Below, piece by piece: positions 14,429 through 22,811 of a DNA stretch of 25,888 nucleotides. The position numbers and the translations under genes are program-made. Below the pieces are notes generated by a model that saw only the letters and a program-made list of their open reading frames with translations, searched no databases and was not told the origin of the DNA. Source of the DNA: UPXZ01 sp964634605 (GTDB lineage Bacteria > Bacteroidota > Bacteroidia > Bacteroidales > Paludibacteraceae). The DNA lies in NCBI GenBank assembly GCA_964634605.1, contig CAZWLJ010000044.1, forward strand, positions 1 to 25,888, given 5' to 3'. How positions within the stretch are numbered: position 1 is the stretch's first letter; each line of letters opens with the position of its first letter.

Positions 14429-16156
14429 ATGCGTCTGTACCAGAAACTATTTTTGTATTTTTTTACGATGATTTTCATCCTGCTTGCCACGATTACTTTT
14501 GTACAGTATCAGCGAGAGCGGAGTGCACATGCGCGGGAACTTGATCACGAGCTGAATACATACAATCTGATAATCAATAACTTCATCGAAAAGCAGAATT
14601 ATAACTGGGATTCATTGAACCAGGTTGTCAATTTTTTTCCAGATAGTGCGCTCCGTGTAACTGTCATCGACACGCTGGGAAACGTTCTTTTTGATTCGTC
14701 GGTAAAAGAAAGCAATAAACTCGGGAATCATATGAACCGTCCCGAATTTATCATGGCCGCCAGGCAGGGAAAAGGTAAAACACTCAGGCATTCGGCAACC
14801 ACAGGCAAGAATTACTATTACTACGCGGACCGATTTTCTCATTATTATGTGCGAAGCGCCCTGCCTTACAATCTTCAGCTCGAGTCGCTGCTCAAAACGA
14901 ATATGTTCTTTTTCTATTTTATGTTCGTTATTTTGTTGCTGGCGATGGTGGCGCTTTATTTTATAACCAAAAACTTCACAAAATCCATTGATAGAATGCG
15001 GGCATTCACCGAAAGAGCCAAAAACGGCATAGAGATGGATGCGGACATGGAATTTCCGGGCGATGAACTGGGCGAGATAAGCAGCAATATGGTGATGCTG
15101 TACAGGCAGCTGGCCAAAACGAAAGATGCCGTCAACAACGAACGTGAAAAACTGATAAACCACCTGTACATTTCGCAGGAAGGACTTGGTATCTTTTCTT
15201 CGGAAAAAAAGGAAATTCTGACCAATACCACTTTTATTCAGTACACCGGATTTCTTTCTGACAAGAACGAAGCCACTTCCGATGAAATTTTTAATTTGGC
15301 CGAATTTGCCGAAATCAACCAGTTTATCGACGAAAACCTGTACCGCGCACAGATGAGCCGCAAACGAATGACGATAGAAAAGGGAAGCCGTTTTTTCTTT
15401 GTGCAATGTATCGTTTTTCAGGATCAGACATTCGAAATATCCATCAACGACATAACTGCCCAGGAGCATGAAAACGAACTGAAACGGCATCTCACCCAGA
15501 ATATTTCACACGAGCTCAAAACACCCGTGAGTACCATTATGGGTTATATGGAAAGCATTCTTGAAAATCCGGATCTGGAGCCCGAACGACAGAGATTCTT
15601 TATCGAACGCTCGTTCCAGCAGTCGCAGCGTCTCACTGCCTTGCTGCAGGATATTTCAACACTCAATATGCTCGACGAAAAACGGAAAATCTACGAAAAG
15701 GAAGAGTGTAACATCTGCTATGTGATAGAGGAGGTGCTGAACGATTTACGGCTCGAAATTGAAGATAAACGGTTCGCCGTGGAAAGTAATATCGAAAGGG
15801 ATGTAGTCATTTCGGGTAATTCTTCGCTTGTTTATTCCATTTTCCGGAATCTGATGGACAACGCGCTTTCGTACGCGGGCGAAAATGTGAAGGTTGAAAT
15901 TAATTGCTACCGCGAAGACGAACACTTTTACTACCTGACTTTTTCCGACAATGGTACCGGAGTTTCTGAAGAGCATCTGAACCGCTTATTCGAACGGTTT
16001 TATCGGGTTGACAAAGGAAGAAGCCGCAAAATGGGTGGCACAGGTCTGGGACTGGCCATCGTTAAAAATGCCGTGATATATCACAAAGGCACCATTAAGG
16101 CCAAAAAAACTCCGGGAGGCGGATTAACTTTCGTCTTTTCGCTCAAAAAACACTGA
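14429..16156 (+). CDS. Membrane sensor histidine kinase
   Basis: The 575-residue protein has a first membrane helix (residues 6-26), an extracytoplasmic sensor region (about 27-157, containing LRVTVIDTLGNVLFDS, a Cache/PAS-like strand pattern) and a second helix (about 159-180). A HAMP-like linker follows (FTKSIDRMRAFTERA), then a probable cytoplasmic PAS-like region (about 240-345). The HisKA domain has phosphoacceptor H361 in NISHELKTPVSTIMGYMES. The ATPase domain has the N box NLMDNALSYA, G1 DNGTGV, F box LFERFYRVDKGRS and G2 GGTGLGLAIVKN. It phosphorylates the response regulator encoded immediately upstream. The ligand is unknown. A strong hairpin follows 23 bases after the stop. Confidence 0.94.
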   Translation: MRLYQKLFLYFFTMIFILLATITFVQYQRERSAHARELDHELNTYNLIINNFIEKQNYNWDSLNQVVNFFPDSALRVTVIDTLGNVLFDSSVKESNKLGNHMNRPEFIMAARQGKGKTLRHSATTGKNYYYYADRFSHYYVRSALPYNLQLESLLKTNMFFFYFMFVILLLAMVALYFITKNFTKSIDRMRAFTERAKNGIEMDADMEFPGDELGEISSNMVMLYRQLAKTKDAVNNEREKLINHLYISQEGLGIFSSEKKEILTNTTFIQYTGFLSDKNEATSDEIFNLAEFAEINQFIDENLYRAQMSRKRMTIEKGSRFFFVQCIVFQDQTFEISINDITAQEHENELKRHLTQNISHELKTPVSTIMGYMESILENPDLEPERQRFFIERSFQQSQRLTALLQDISTLNMLDEKRKIYEKEECNICYVIEEVLNDLRLEIEDKRFAVESNIERDVVISGNSSLVYSIFRNLMDNALSYAGENVKVEINCYREDEHFYYLTFSDNGTGVSEEHLNRLFERFYRVDKGRSRKMGGTGLGLAIVKNAVIYHKGTIKAKKTPGGGLTFVFSLKKH

Positions 16157-16179
16157 TCCCTGCTTTTTTTAAGAAAGTG

Positions 16180-16209
16180 AAAGGCTCGAATCACACGATT
16201 CGAGCCTTT
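16180..16209. terminator. Strong hairpin after kinase gene, possibly bidirectional
   Basis: A 13-bp perfect stem (16180-16192 with 16197-16209, core ggctcgaatc/gattcgagcc) has a four-base loop. On the plus strand only a weak T-rich run follows; on the minus strand a T-rich stretch (complement of the A run before it) is short. It probably ends the two-component transcript. Confidence 0.7.
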
Positions 16210-16553
16210 CGTTATTGTATTCTGAAGTTGTCTGTCACATGACAATAATACTTTTGTTGATTAAAGTAATCAATTCGAAAATGTATTTTTTGAATTAAAT
16301 AATTTGATTAATAAAGTGATTTAATAATAAAATTAATTAAACAAAGACTTAGACACTACTTCAGTCAATATTCTTTTGACGGAACTAATTCACGGGTGAA
16401 TTAATTCGGGATTTGATGTAATCCTGTGACAAAAATAGAAGGTTTTTTCCTTAAATCAAAATAATTTTGGAAGAAAAATTAGTTAAAAAAATAATTTTTA
16501 TGGTTGAACTGCGAAGTGCTTTTCCTTAAAAGATTTGGATACCTTTTATGATT
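16210..16553. other. A/T-rich convergent intergenic region
   Basis: These 340 bases lie between the convergent kinase and RRM genes and are very rich in A/T. I see no credible gene. The only structure is an 8-bp-arm palindrome, taattcac/gtgaatta with two central bases (16386-16403), and two similar ttttccttaaa blocks (about 16445 and 16520). The palindrome could be an operator or a chance product of base composition. Confidence 0.4.
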
Positions 16554-16595
16554 GAAAAAAAACTTCCCGGCTGAATTTTCATCTGCCGGGAAGTT
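16554..16595 (-). terminator. Terminator after RRM gene
   Basis: An 11-bp perfect stem aacttcccggc/gccgggaagtt (16561-16571, 16585-16595), 22 bases beyond the RRM stop codon, is followed on the minus strand by a run of T (complement of the A run at 16555-16562). Confidence 0.88.
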
Positions 16596-16617
16596 GCAAA
16601 TATTATCAATCCGAAGA

Positions 16618-16932
16618 TTAATAAGATCTTCTGCCATAGCCGCCACCGTTTCCGCCGCGGTTTCTGAATCCTCCGCCGTTGCTTCTTTCTGTCTTCGGGC
16701 GGGCAACGTTTACGTTGATTGTCTTTCCTTCGAAACTGGCTTCGTTCAGTTCGTCGATGGCTTTCTGTCCTTCTGAATCGTTGGGCATTTCTACAAAACC
16801 AAAACCTCTTGAGCGACCAGTGTCTCTGTCTTTGATGACGTTTGCAGAGGTTATTTCACCATAAGCTGCGAATAATTCCTGTAAGCTCTCACTTGTTGTG
16901 TTCCAGCTTAAATTTGATACATAAATGTTCAT
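16618..16932 (-). CDS. RRM-domain RNA-binding protein, glycine-rich tail
   Basis: The 104-residue protein is one RNA recognition motif (residues 2-80) with RNP2 IYVSNLSW (residues 3-10) and RNP1 RGFGFVEM (residues 42-49), whose aromatic residues stack on RNA. A short tail follows, rich in Gly, Arg and Asn (GGGFRNRGGNGGGYGRRSY). This is the small bacterial Rbp type, including RbpB of Bacteroides thetaiotaomicron, which binds many RNAs; Bacteroidota generally lack Hfq and such proteins may partly fill that role. It acts in the cytoplasm. It lies 50 bases downstream of the cold-shock protein gene on the same strand and is closed by a terminator, so the two are probably co-transcribed. Confidence 0.93.
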   Translation of the reverse strand: MNIYVSNLSWNTTSESLQELFAAYGEITSANVIKDRDTGRSRGFGFVEMPNDSEGQKAIDELNEASFEGKTINVNVARPKTERSNGGGFRNRGGNGGGYGRRSY

Positions 16933-16982
16933 TTTTTTTTTATTTGATTATTATTCCGATAAGCCTGAGCTATCGTTTTTTC

Positions 16983-17405
16983 TTATATTATTGTTATGTT
17001 TACGGCATTCATGCCTCTGTCGCCCCGCACTAATTCAAATGTGACCTTGTTGCCTTCGGTAATTTCGGCGGGTGCGTTATTGATATGAAAAAAGTATTTT
17101 TCCGCCGAATGACTATCTTTAATGAATCCGAATCCCTTGTCTGAGTTGTAAAATTCAACTCTCCCGGTAAGAGGTTCATTTTCAATGTCTTCCTTTTTTG
17201 GTGTGGAAATCAGAATACTTTCCAGTTCGATACTTTCAGTTCTTACTGACGGGGGAGGTGTATCCGTTATATTCCCGAATTCATCAACGTAGGCAATCAT
17301 ATCGTAAAACGATTTGCCTTCATTTTCCGATTTGCGGATTTCCTTTCGTTTCTGCTTTTCTTGTTTACGTTCTTTTTTCTTTTTATCAGATTCCTTTTTA
17401 ATCAT
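16983..17405 (-). CDS. Cold-shock-domain protein with lysine-rich N-terminus
   Basis: The 140-residue protein carries a C-terminal cold-shock domain (about residues 80-140) with RNP1 KGFGFIKD (residues 90-97) and RNP2 KYFFHI (residues 103-108), then EGNKVTFELVRGDRGMNAVNI. The N-terminal 28 residues are almost entirely Lys, Glu, Arg and Gln, and a linker with TPPPS joins the two. Canonical Csp proteins are about 70 residues, so this is the extended Bacteroidota form. It should bind single-stranded RNA or DNA and melt structure; the basic tail probably adds non-specific affinity. A long leader containing inverted repeats precedes it and an RRM gene follows, so the pair may be one RNA-chaperone operon. 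Confidence 0.92.
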   Translation of the reverse strand: MIKKESDKKKKERKQEKQKRKEIRKSENEGKSFYDMIAYVDEFGNITDTPPPSVRTESIELESILISTPKKEDIENEPLTGRVEFYNSDKGFGFIKDSHSAEKYFFHINNAPAEITEGNKVTFELVRGDRGMNAVNITII

Positions 17406-17608
17406 TACGGTGAATTTGTGATTTTTTACTTTACACTTAATTACTGAAAGCTTTCCGTATTTAACAACCTGTCATTTCCCGGCAGGTGCAATAATTCATT
17501 TGTACATGTTCATACTCGTGTGCTGTACAAATCCAAGCAAACAGATTTCAAACAAATAAGCTGATTTTGAGGTCGATTTTGACGATGAGTGGAATTGCCG
17601 TTGAAAGG
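17406..17608 (-). promoter_or_regulatory. Long leader of cold-shock/RRM transcript with inverted repeats
   Basis: If transcription starts just downstream of the -7 box at 17609-17616, the leader is about 190-200 bases. It holds two inverted repeats: atttgtaca/tgtacaaat (17498-17506 with 17524-17532) and acctg/caggt (17467-17471 with 17483-17487). Long folded leaders are the rule in cold-shock genes, where they act as temperature-dependent switches; that this one does is inference. A 68-codon antisense-free frame inside (17496-17702) lacks protein-like features. Confidence 0.4.
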
Positions 17609-17640
17609 CAAAGCTATGCATTGCTGTGAAAGATATCAAT
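17609..17640 (-). promoter_or_regulatory. Candidate promoter of cold-shock/RRM genes
   Basis: Read on the minus strand, tagctttg (17609-17616) fits TAnnTTTG, with attg (17637-17640) as a -33-like element 20 bases upstream. It sits about 200 bases before the cold-shock start codon. Confidence 0.45.
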
Positions 17641-17784
17641 ATGAACTTGATTGTTGACCCGGCAAAGATACTGCTTTTTAATTGATTTACAATTATTTTC
17701 AAACAATTAGTGAGTTATCAATCGTTTTGAAATGTGAACAGAAAAATGAAAGGACGTAATTTTTCAGGCACTTTCATATTTTGT

Positions 17785-17818
17785 CTGATTATTGCATTAC
17801 AAAAAATGCAATAATCAG
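17785..17818. terminator. 14-bp hairpin behind DUF5107 gene
   Basis: A perfect 14-bp stem (ctgattattgcatt at 17785-17798 and its complement at 17805-17818) has a six-base loop and lies 26 bases beyond the DUF5107 stop. It lacks a T tail on the minus strand, so it is either an atypical terminator or an RNA-stabilising 3' hairpin. Confidence 0.5.
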
Positions 17819-17844
17819 CTCATGTGAAACCCAAAAAAAACGTG

Positions 17845-20800
17845 TTATTCAACATTCCGGTTACTAAAACTTTGCAATAATGCTGTGTGTATTTGCACTC
17901 CCTGATGATTTATATCGAGTTCTGAAGCTTTTGAGAACATTTCCGAAGCTTTCTGAAAATCCTGTTTGCCAAGAAATCCGAGTCCCTGCAGGTAGAGGCA
18001 GTGAATTTTATTGCGGAGTGTCAGATTATCTTCCCAAATCAATAAATCGGGGAGCGAAACAGCAAAATAGTCCGTTTTAACCACATCATTCAAATGTTCT
18101 GTGCCATAGGTAATCAATCGGTCGAAACGTGTTTCAGCTTCTTCCTTCCGGTTCAGTTTCAGTAAAGCCATTCCCTGATAAAAAATTTTATCGGGTTTCT
18201 GGTCGTTATAAAATATCGCTGCAGCAGGCTCTTTATTTCCGTCTTTGGCGAGTTCCCAAAAATGAATTGCTTCACTCGTTTGCCCTCTTCCTTCGTAAGC
18301 GCAACCTAACCAGTAGTTGAAGTCATTTTCCTGTACTCCTGCAAGTTTTCCTTCGCCCAGATTATGCGGATACTGAAAGCACTGAAGCAATAATTCTATT
18401 GCTGCTCCGTAGTCAGCATCATTCAAAGCCTGTTTGGCAAGTTCCACCCGTGCCAGCTGATATTGAGCCGTAACCTTGCCTTCGCCCCCTTCCCAGGGGT
18501 GAAATTTCCTTTTGTCAATCAGTCTGGCAGCTTTATCATATTTCCCCAGCTGATTGCAAAGGGTGATGTATTCAAGGTAAATATCGTCGCGCAGTTCCAC
18601 CAGGTTGAAGTATTTCTCCAGAAATGCAAACCTTTCGGCATGCGGACGGCAAATTCGTTTGTACAACTGATCCAGTTCCATTAATATGCGGGCATCGGTG
18701 GTATCAAGTTCGAAAGCTTTTTCAAGAGACGTAACAGCTTTCGTTTCGTCATTCAATTTATTGAAATATGCCAGTGAAAGATTTCGGAATACGGTTGGAA
18801 ATGTGGCATCCTGTTCTGCCGATTTTTCCCAGCATGCAATGGCTTCAGGGTATTGCCGTTTGTCATACCAGAGATTTCCCAGGTAATACGGTGCTTTCGC
18901 ATCAGCGGGATTTACTTTTTGAGCACAATTAAGGGCTGATATTGCTTCTAACCGGTTCGGGAAACAATAGTCCGGTGCATGATGAGCTGCCTTTTCAAAA
19001 ACTGATTTTGCATCTTTATTTGCCAGTGAAATCGCCCAACCCATATAGTAATAAGTCATGGGCGTTGTATTACATACTTTTACTCCTTCCTCAAGCAACT
19101 GTACAGCTTCTTCAAACATTCCGACAGCAATATAATCAAGAGCAGCTATTTCGTAATTGTGAATTTCGTTTCGCATCCGCTGATGCATTTCACTGAGATG
19201 ATTTTCATCTCCGGAAATCAGAAATCTTTCAAAGAGACAACCGAAATTGAATGGATCGATTTTGAGCGATTCCTCTATCCGGTTTATTGCTTCCTCTTTT
19301 CTGTTCATTTTTCTTAAAATTGCTGCTTTCAGAGCACGTCCTTTGTGGTTGTGCCAGTTTCGAATCAGCGATTTTTCAATTTCATATAATGCATCGTTCA
19401 GCTGATTATTCATACATGAGATTTGTGCGCAACCCATAAATCCCGCATCCTGCATGGCGGCATTCCAGCACGATTTGTAATATGCACCATAGGCTTCCCT
19501 GTATTTTCCCCGATAGTGAAGGCATAATCCGAGATTGTAATGAGGTTCACCATCGTACGGATTCGGGTTGCGTTGCAGTTGCGTTGCAATTGCATTGCGG
19601 AAATAATTCTCAGCTTTTTCAAATTGTCCGTGTCGCATCAGCCACAATCCCATCGCGTTATTGTTACGTATATCCATCGGATCACGACGAAGAGCTTCAA
19701 GATAATAATCGGTGGGATTATAAGTTGCGTGACGGTATTGCTCCAGATGCAATCCGGTCAGATAAAGTTGCTCACATGTTGGCGTATCTTCCGGTGATAA
19801 TGCTGCTTTGGCAGGTTCAGGTAAAGTGCTTTTAGCTTTCTCAGTACGGATTGCGAGCAGTTCATTATGGTATGAATCCTGAATTATTAATTCAGGTACA
19901 TTAAAATCAAAGTTGACGTTGATTATTTCTTTTACATAAACTTTTTCGGGAGAAAGCGTAGTGGTTTCTGAGAAAATAACCTCACCTTCATTTTTTTTCA
20001 AGATTATCCGAATATCTTTCATTTCAGATGTTGTAAAAACCTTAATCACAATAACATCACCCACTTTTTCCATATTCATCAATACATCCTTCGAAGCATT
20101 CTTTACCACTCCCAATTCCCGGTATGGCAGGAAATATTGTGTAAATGTTTTTTCCTCGTAGGGTTGTAACCATGAAAAGTCAGGCTGATTATCGGTGAAA
20201 ACACCGGCCATCAGTTCAATGTACGGACCATCTTCGTCGGTAAGGTTTCTGTCCCACGCTTTGCCAAAATCACCGTTTCCCCACGTCCATTGTTTTTTCC
20301 CCGGCGAAATATGATGATTTGCAACATGAAGAACACCTGCCTGTGTGTCGTTTTCGTAACCTCCCACAAAATCAAATCCGGAATTGATTGCCATATACGA
20401 TGTTGGTACCGGTATATTTTTGTAATTGGATATATCTACTCCTGCCGAATAATCAACCTTGTAATATGTACCGGTTGCAACAGGAAAAGTGGAAACATCG
20501 CGTTTGCCGTGATCGAAAACCGCGTGAACATCGGGCGGAAAAACCGACTGATAATGCTCATTTACTGCCACAGCAGGATTTGCCCACCAGAGAAAAGTTT
20601 GCGGAACAGGTGTGGGATTATACAGTTTTCCTTTTATTTCAAGATATGCTTTTCCGGGATACAGCGTAAAACCCGCCATTCCTTTCTGATGGAACATCCG
20701 TTCGTTTTCACTCACCCAAACCGTTACGCTTTCATCCGGATTTTCTTCCATGTAATAATCAACAGGCAAAAAAGTGCTCGGACGATGATGCTGTGGCCAG

Positions 20801-21246
20801 TTAAACTCAATTCCTCCTGAAATCCATGGTCCGGTTAAACCTACCAGTGCAGGTTTAATTACCTGATTGTAATAGATGAAATGACGTTGCTTTATTTTAT
20901 CAAAAGCCATTTGCACACGACCGCCTAATTCAGGCAGAATCATCACTTTGATATACTGGTTTTCAAGAAAAACGGCTTTGTATGTTTTGTCGTGTTTTTC
21001 ATCTTCAATTTTTTCAATCACCGGGTAAGGATAAACCACTCCGCTGCTACCCTGATAAACACGTTTTTCGAGAAAAACCGGATTCTTTTCAGGCTTACCA
21101 ATTCCGTAGGTTGGAATTATGACTTCTTCTACCCAACAGGAAACCCCAAAAAACTCACCCCCGGCCCCTGAAGGGGAGTAAGTAACACCTAACCCCTGAA
21201 TGGGTACTGAGTTAGTCTTTTCTTCATTTTTTATATTATTATTCAT
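17845..21246 (-). CDS. DUF5107 domain protein with C-terminal TPR repeats
   Basis: The 1133-residue protein has two parts. Residues about 38-400 form a DUF5107 region, a galactose-mutarotase-like beta-sandwich with EKRVYQGSSGVVYPYPVIEK, ILPELGGRVQMAFDK, GGIEFNWPQHHRPSTFLPVD, WANPAVAVN and a second conserved segment GAGVFTDNQPDFSWLQPYEEK-like (read as MAGVFTDNQPDFSW). Residues about 490-1125 are tetratricopeptide repeats, for example YHLEALRRDP-like and AIACWEKSAEQD units. There is no signal peptide, so it is cytoplasmic. It follows the sugar porter gene by 49 bases on the same strand. The fold suggests sugar binding or conversion; the reaction is unknown. The first 37 residues are odd: most of them are encoded by an intergenic-type palindromic repeat, and the family sequence begins only at WVEEVIIPTYGIG. 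No other Met lies before residue 103, so this start must be used. Confidence 0.85.
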   Translation of the reverse strand: MNNNIKNEEKTNSVPIQGLGVTYSPSGAGGEFFGVSCWVEEVIIPTYGIGKPEKNPVFLEKRVYQGSSGVVYPYPVIEKIEDEKHDKTYKAVFLENQYIKVMILPELGGRVQMAFDKIKQRHFIYYNQVIKPALVGLTGPWISGGIEFNWPQHHRPSTFLPVDYYMEENPDESVTVWVSENERMFHQKGMAGFTLYPGKAYLEIKGKLYNPTPVPQTFLWWANPAVAVNEHYQSVFPPDVHAVFDHGKRDVSTFPVATGTYYKVDYSAGVDISNYKNIPVPTSYMAINSGFDFVGGYENDTQAGVLHVANHHISPGKKQWTWGNGDFGKAWDRNLTDEDGPYIELMAGVFTDNQPDFSWLQPYEEKTFTQYFLPYRELGVVKNASKDVLMNMEKVGDVIVIKVFTTSEMKDIRIILKKNEGEVIFSETTTLSPEKVYVKEIINVNFDFNVPELIIQDSYHNELLAIRTEKAKSTLPEPAKAALSPEDTPTCEQLYLTGLHLEQYRHATYNPTDYYLEALRRDPMDIRNNNAMGLWLMRHGQFEKAENYFRNAIATQLQRNPNPYDGEPHYNLGLCLHYRGKYREAYGAYYKSCWNAAMQDAGFMGCAQISCMNNQLNDALYEIEKSLIRNWHNHKGRALKAAILRKMNRKEEAINRIEESLKIDPFNFGCLFERFLISGDENHLSEMHQRMRNEIHNYEIAALDYIAVGMFEEAVQLLEEGVKVCNTTPMTYYYMGWAISLANKDAKSVFEKAAHHAPDYCFPNRLEAISALNCAQKVNPADAKAPYYLGNLWYDKRQYPEAIACWEKSAEQDATFPTVFRNLSLAYFNKLNDETKAVTSLEKAFELDTTDARILMELDQLYKRICRPHAERFAFLEKYFNLVELRDDIYLEYITLCNQLGKYDKAARLIDKRKFHPWEGGEGKVTAQYQLARVELAKQALNDADYGAAIELLLQCFQYPHNLGEGKLAGVQENDFNYWLGCAYEGRGQTSEAIHFWELAKDGNKEPAAAIFYNDQKPDKIFYQGMALLKLNRKEEAETRFDRLITYGTEHLNDVVKTDYFAVSLPDLLIWEDNLTLRNKIHCLYLQGLGFLGKQDFQKASEMFSKASELDINHQGVQIHTALLQSFSNRNVE
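21139..21205 (-). repeat. Palindromic Bacteroidota repeat inside a coding region
   Basis: On the minus strand this stretch contains ctccccttcaggggccgggg and cccattcaggggttagg, the G/C-rich hairpin type (cccctgaagggg at 21165-21176 on the plus strand) that I know as dispersed intergenic repeats in many Bacteroidota genomes. Here it is translated as residues about 14-36 of the DUF5107 protein (QGLGVTYSPSGAGGEFFG). Confidence 0.65.
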
Positions 21247-21284
21247 ATAAATGCAATAATTATTGGCTGAATTATTTCTTATTT

Positions 21285-21304
21285 CCCTTTAGGGATTAGG
21301 GCTT
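21285..21304 (-). repeat. Second repeat fragment at transporter stop codon
   Basis: On the minus strand this reads aagccctaatccctaaaggg, with the palindrome ccctttaggg (21285-21294), very similar to the start of the common Bacteroidota repeat unit. The TAA stop of the sugar porter lies within it. Together with the fragment at 21139-21205 it may be one repeat split by an A/T-rich stretch. Confidence 0.45.
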
Positions 21305-22690
21305 ATTTTGGGTCAATTCCCTTTCAATTTCTTCCAGTGTTTTTCCTTTGGTTTCCGGAAGTTTTATCGTGATAAACACGAATCCCAGCAAACAAATTGC
21401 TGCATACACCCAAAATGTGCCGAAAGCGCCCAAAGCTGCATTTAACAATGGAAATGTATAGGTGAGCACAAAACAGGCAGACCACAGCCCGAAAGTTGCC
21501 AGTGCCATGGCTGCCCCGCGGATCCGGTTTGGAAAAATTTCTGACAAAATTACCCATGTGACAGGTGCAAGAGACATGGCATAAATGGCAATGGCTATTA
21601 CAACGAGCGATAATACCGCAACTCCTTTAATTTGAAAATAAAAAGCACTTCCAAGTAAAAGATACGTGACAGCAAGGCCTGCCGTGCCCAGTAACATCAG
21701 TCTTTTACGTCCCCATTTATCCACCGTGAACATGGCTACCAGAGTAAATATCAGGTTAACGCTTCCGGTAATGACGATATTGAACAAGGTATCGCTCACG
21801 CCATATCCTGCTGCCGAAAATATCTCTTCGGCATAATTAAACACGGTATTTATACCGCACCATTGCTGGAAAACGGCCAGCATTATCCCAATGATGAGCA
21901 CTGTTCTGAATTTTGGCTTAAACAGTTCTTTAAAGTCAGCTCTTTCGGCAGAATCGTTGAATGTTGCTTTGATGGCAGCCATTTCTTCGCGGGCATATTC
22001 CTCTCCTCCGATTTTTTTGAGTGTAGGCAACGCCTTGTCTGCTTTGCCGGCTTTTATCAGCCAGCGGGGACTTTCAGGGAGAAAAAGGGTAAGAATGAAA
22101 AATGCAGCTGCAGGAATACCACAGGCGAAAAACATCCAGCGCCAGCCGGTTTGTCCGTTCCACGAAGCACGGATAAATTCGTCGGTAGCTCCTTCGGGCA
22201 CTGCTTCTGCTATAAGTAAATTGATGAGTTGGGCACTCAGAATACCTATCACAATGGTAAACTGATTGAGAGAAACAAACCTTCCACGAACATGCGAAGG
22301 TGCAACCTCGGCAATGTACATGGGTGAAAGTGCCGATGCCAGACCAATACCTACACCGCCGATAATGCGGAACCACACAAATGTTTCGAAACTTTGAGCC
22401 AGACCGGTGCCAAGCGATGCAACTGTAAACAGAAAAGCAGAAATCAGCAAAGGCCATTTACGCCCGAATTTATCACTGATATAACCTGAAGCTACTGCAC
22501 CGGCAACACAACCCACAAGAGCCGAACTCATTGCCCAGGCCTGCAGAGCGGGAGAGTTTACAATGTCGAAGAATCTTTCGTAGAATGGTTTCGCACCTCC
22601 GATTACCACCCAGTCGTATCCAAAAAGCAATCCGCCCATGGCCGAAACCATCGAAATTCCGAAAATATACGATTTGTTGAATTTTTCCAT
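21296..22690 (-). CDS. Sugar porter family MFS transporter (XylE-like)
   Basis: The 464-residue protein has about 12 membrane helices and the signatures of the sugar porter family. GLLFGYDWVVIGGA is in helix 1. DKFGRK is in the loop between helices 2 and 3. RIIGGVGIGLASALSPMYIAEVAPSHVRGRFVSLNQF covers helices 4-5. PESPRWLIKAGK precedes the central loop, with QQWCGINTVFNYAEEIF in helix 7, KWGRKRL between helices 8 and 9, and PETKGKTLEEIE at the end. E. coli XylE (D-xylose/H+ symport) is the closest well-known type; the actual sugar is uncertain. It is the first gene of a two-gene operon with the DUF5107 gene and diverges from the AraC-type regulator, which probably controls it. Confidence 0.94.
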   Translation of the reverse strand: MEKFNKSYIFGISMVSAMGGLLFGYDWVVIGGAKPFYERFFDIVNSPALQAWAMSSALVGCVAGAVASGYISDKFGRKWPLLISAFLFTVASLGTGLAQSFETFVWFRIIGGVGIGLASALSPMYIAEVAPSHVRGRFVSLNQFTIVIGILSAQLINLLIAEAVPEGATDEFIRASWNGQTGWRWMFFACGIPAAAFFILTLFLPESPRWLIKAGKADKALPTLKKIGGEEYAREEMAAIKATFNDSAERADFKELFKPKFRTVLIIGIMLAVFQQWCGINTVFNYAEEIFSAAGYGVSDTLFNIVITGSVNLIFTLVAMFTVDKWGRKRLMLLGTAGLAVTYLLLGSAFYFQIKGVAVLSLVVIAIAIYAMSLAPVTWVILSEIFPNRIRGAAMALATFGLWSACFVLTYTFPLLNAALGAFGTFWVYAAICLLGFVFITIKLPETKGKTLEEIERELTQNKP

Positions 22691-22811
22691 GTGAAATTTT
22701 GAATATTATGTTAGTGATACAAAATAACAATAGTTTTCAGAATTTAAAGATAGAATAAATTATGATTTATATGGATTATTTTATTATTTTCACACGAAAT
22801 TTGCAACGAGT
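22691..22811. promoter_or_regulatory. Divergent promoter region, transporter and AraC regulator
   Basis: This 121-base A/T-rich gap must carry both promoters and probably the regulator's binding sites. On the minus strand ttattttg (22720-22727) differs by one base from TAnnTTTG and suits the transporter. On the plus strand gaaatttg (22796-22803) is a one-base variant very close to the AraC start codon. No clear repeated operator is visible by eye. Confidence 0.4.

Noticed and set aside
14612..15490. A 292-codon open frame on the minus strand
   Set aside because: Antisense to the sensor kinase and without recognisable features.
17496..17702. A 68-codon open frame in the gap upstream of the cold-shock gene
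   Set aside because: It spans the candidate promoter, has no protein-like features and overlaps the leader inverted repeat.
20290..20820. A 176-codon open frame on the plus strand
   Set aside because: Antisense to the DUF5107 domain region; rich in Cys and Arg as expected for a shadow frame.
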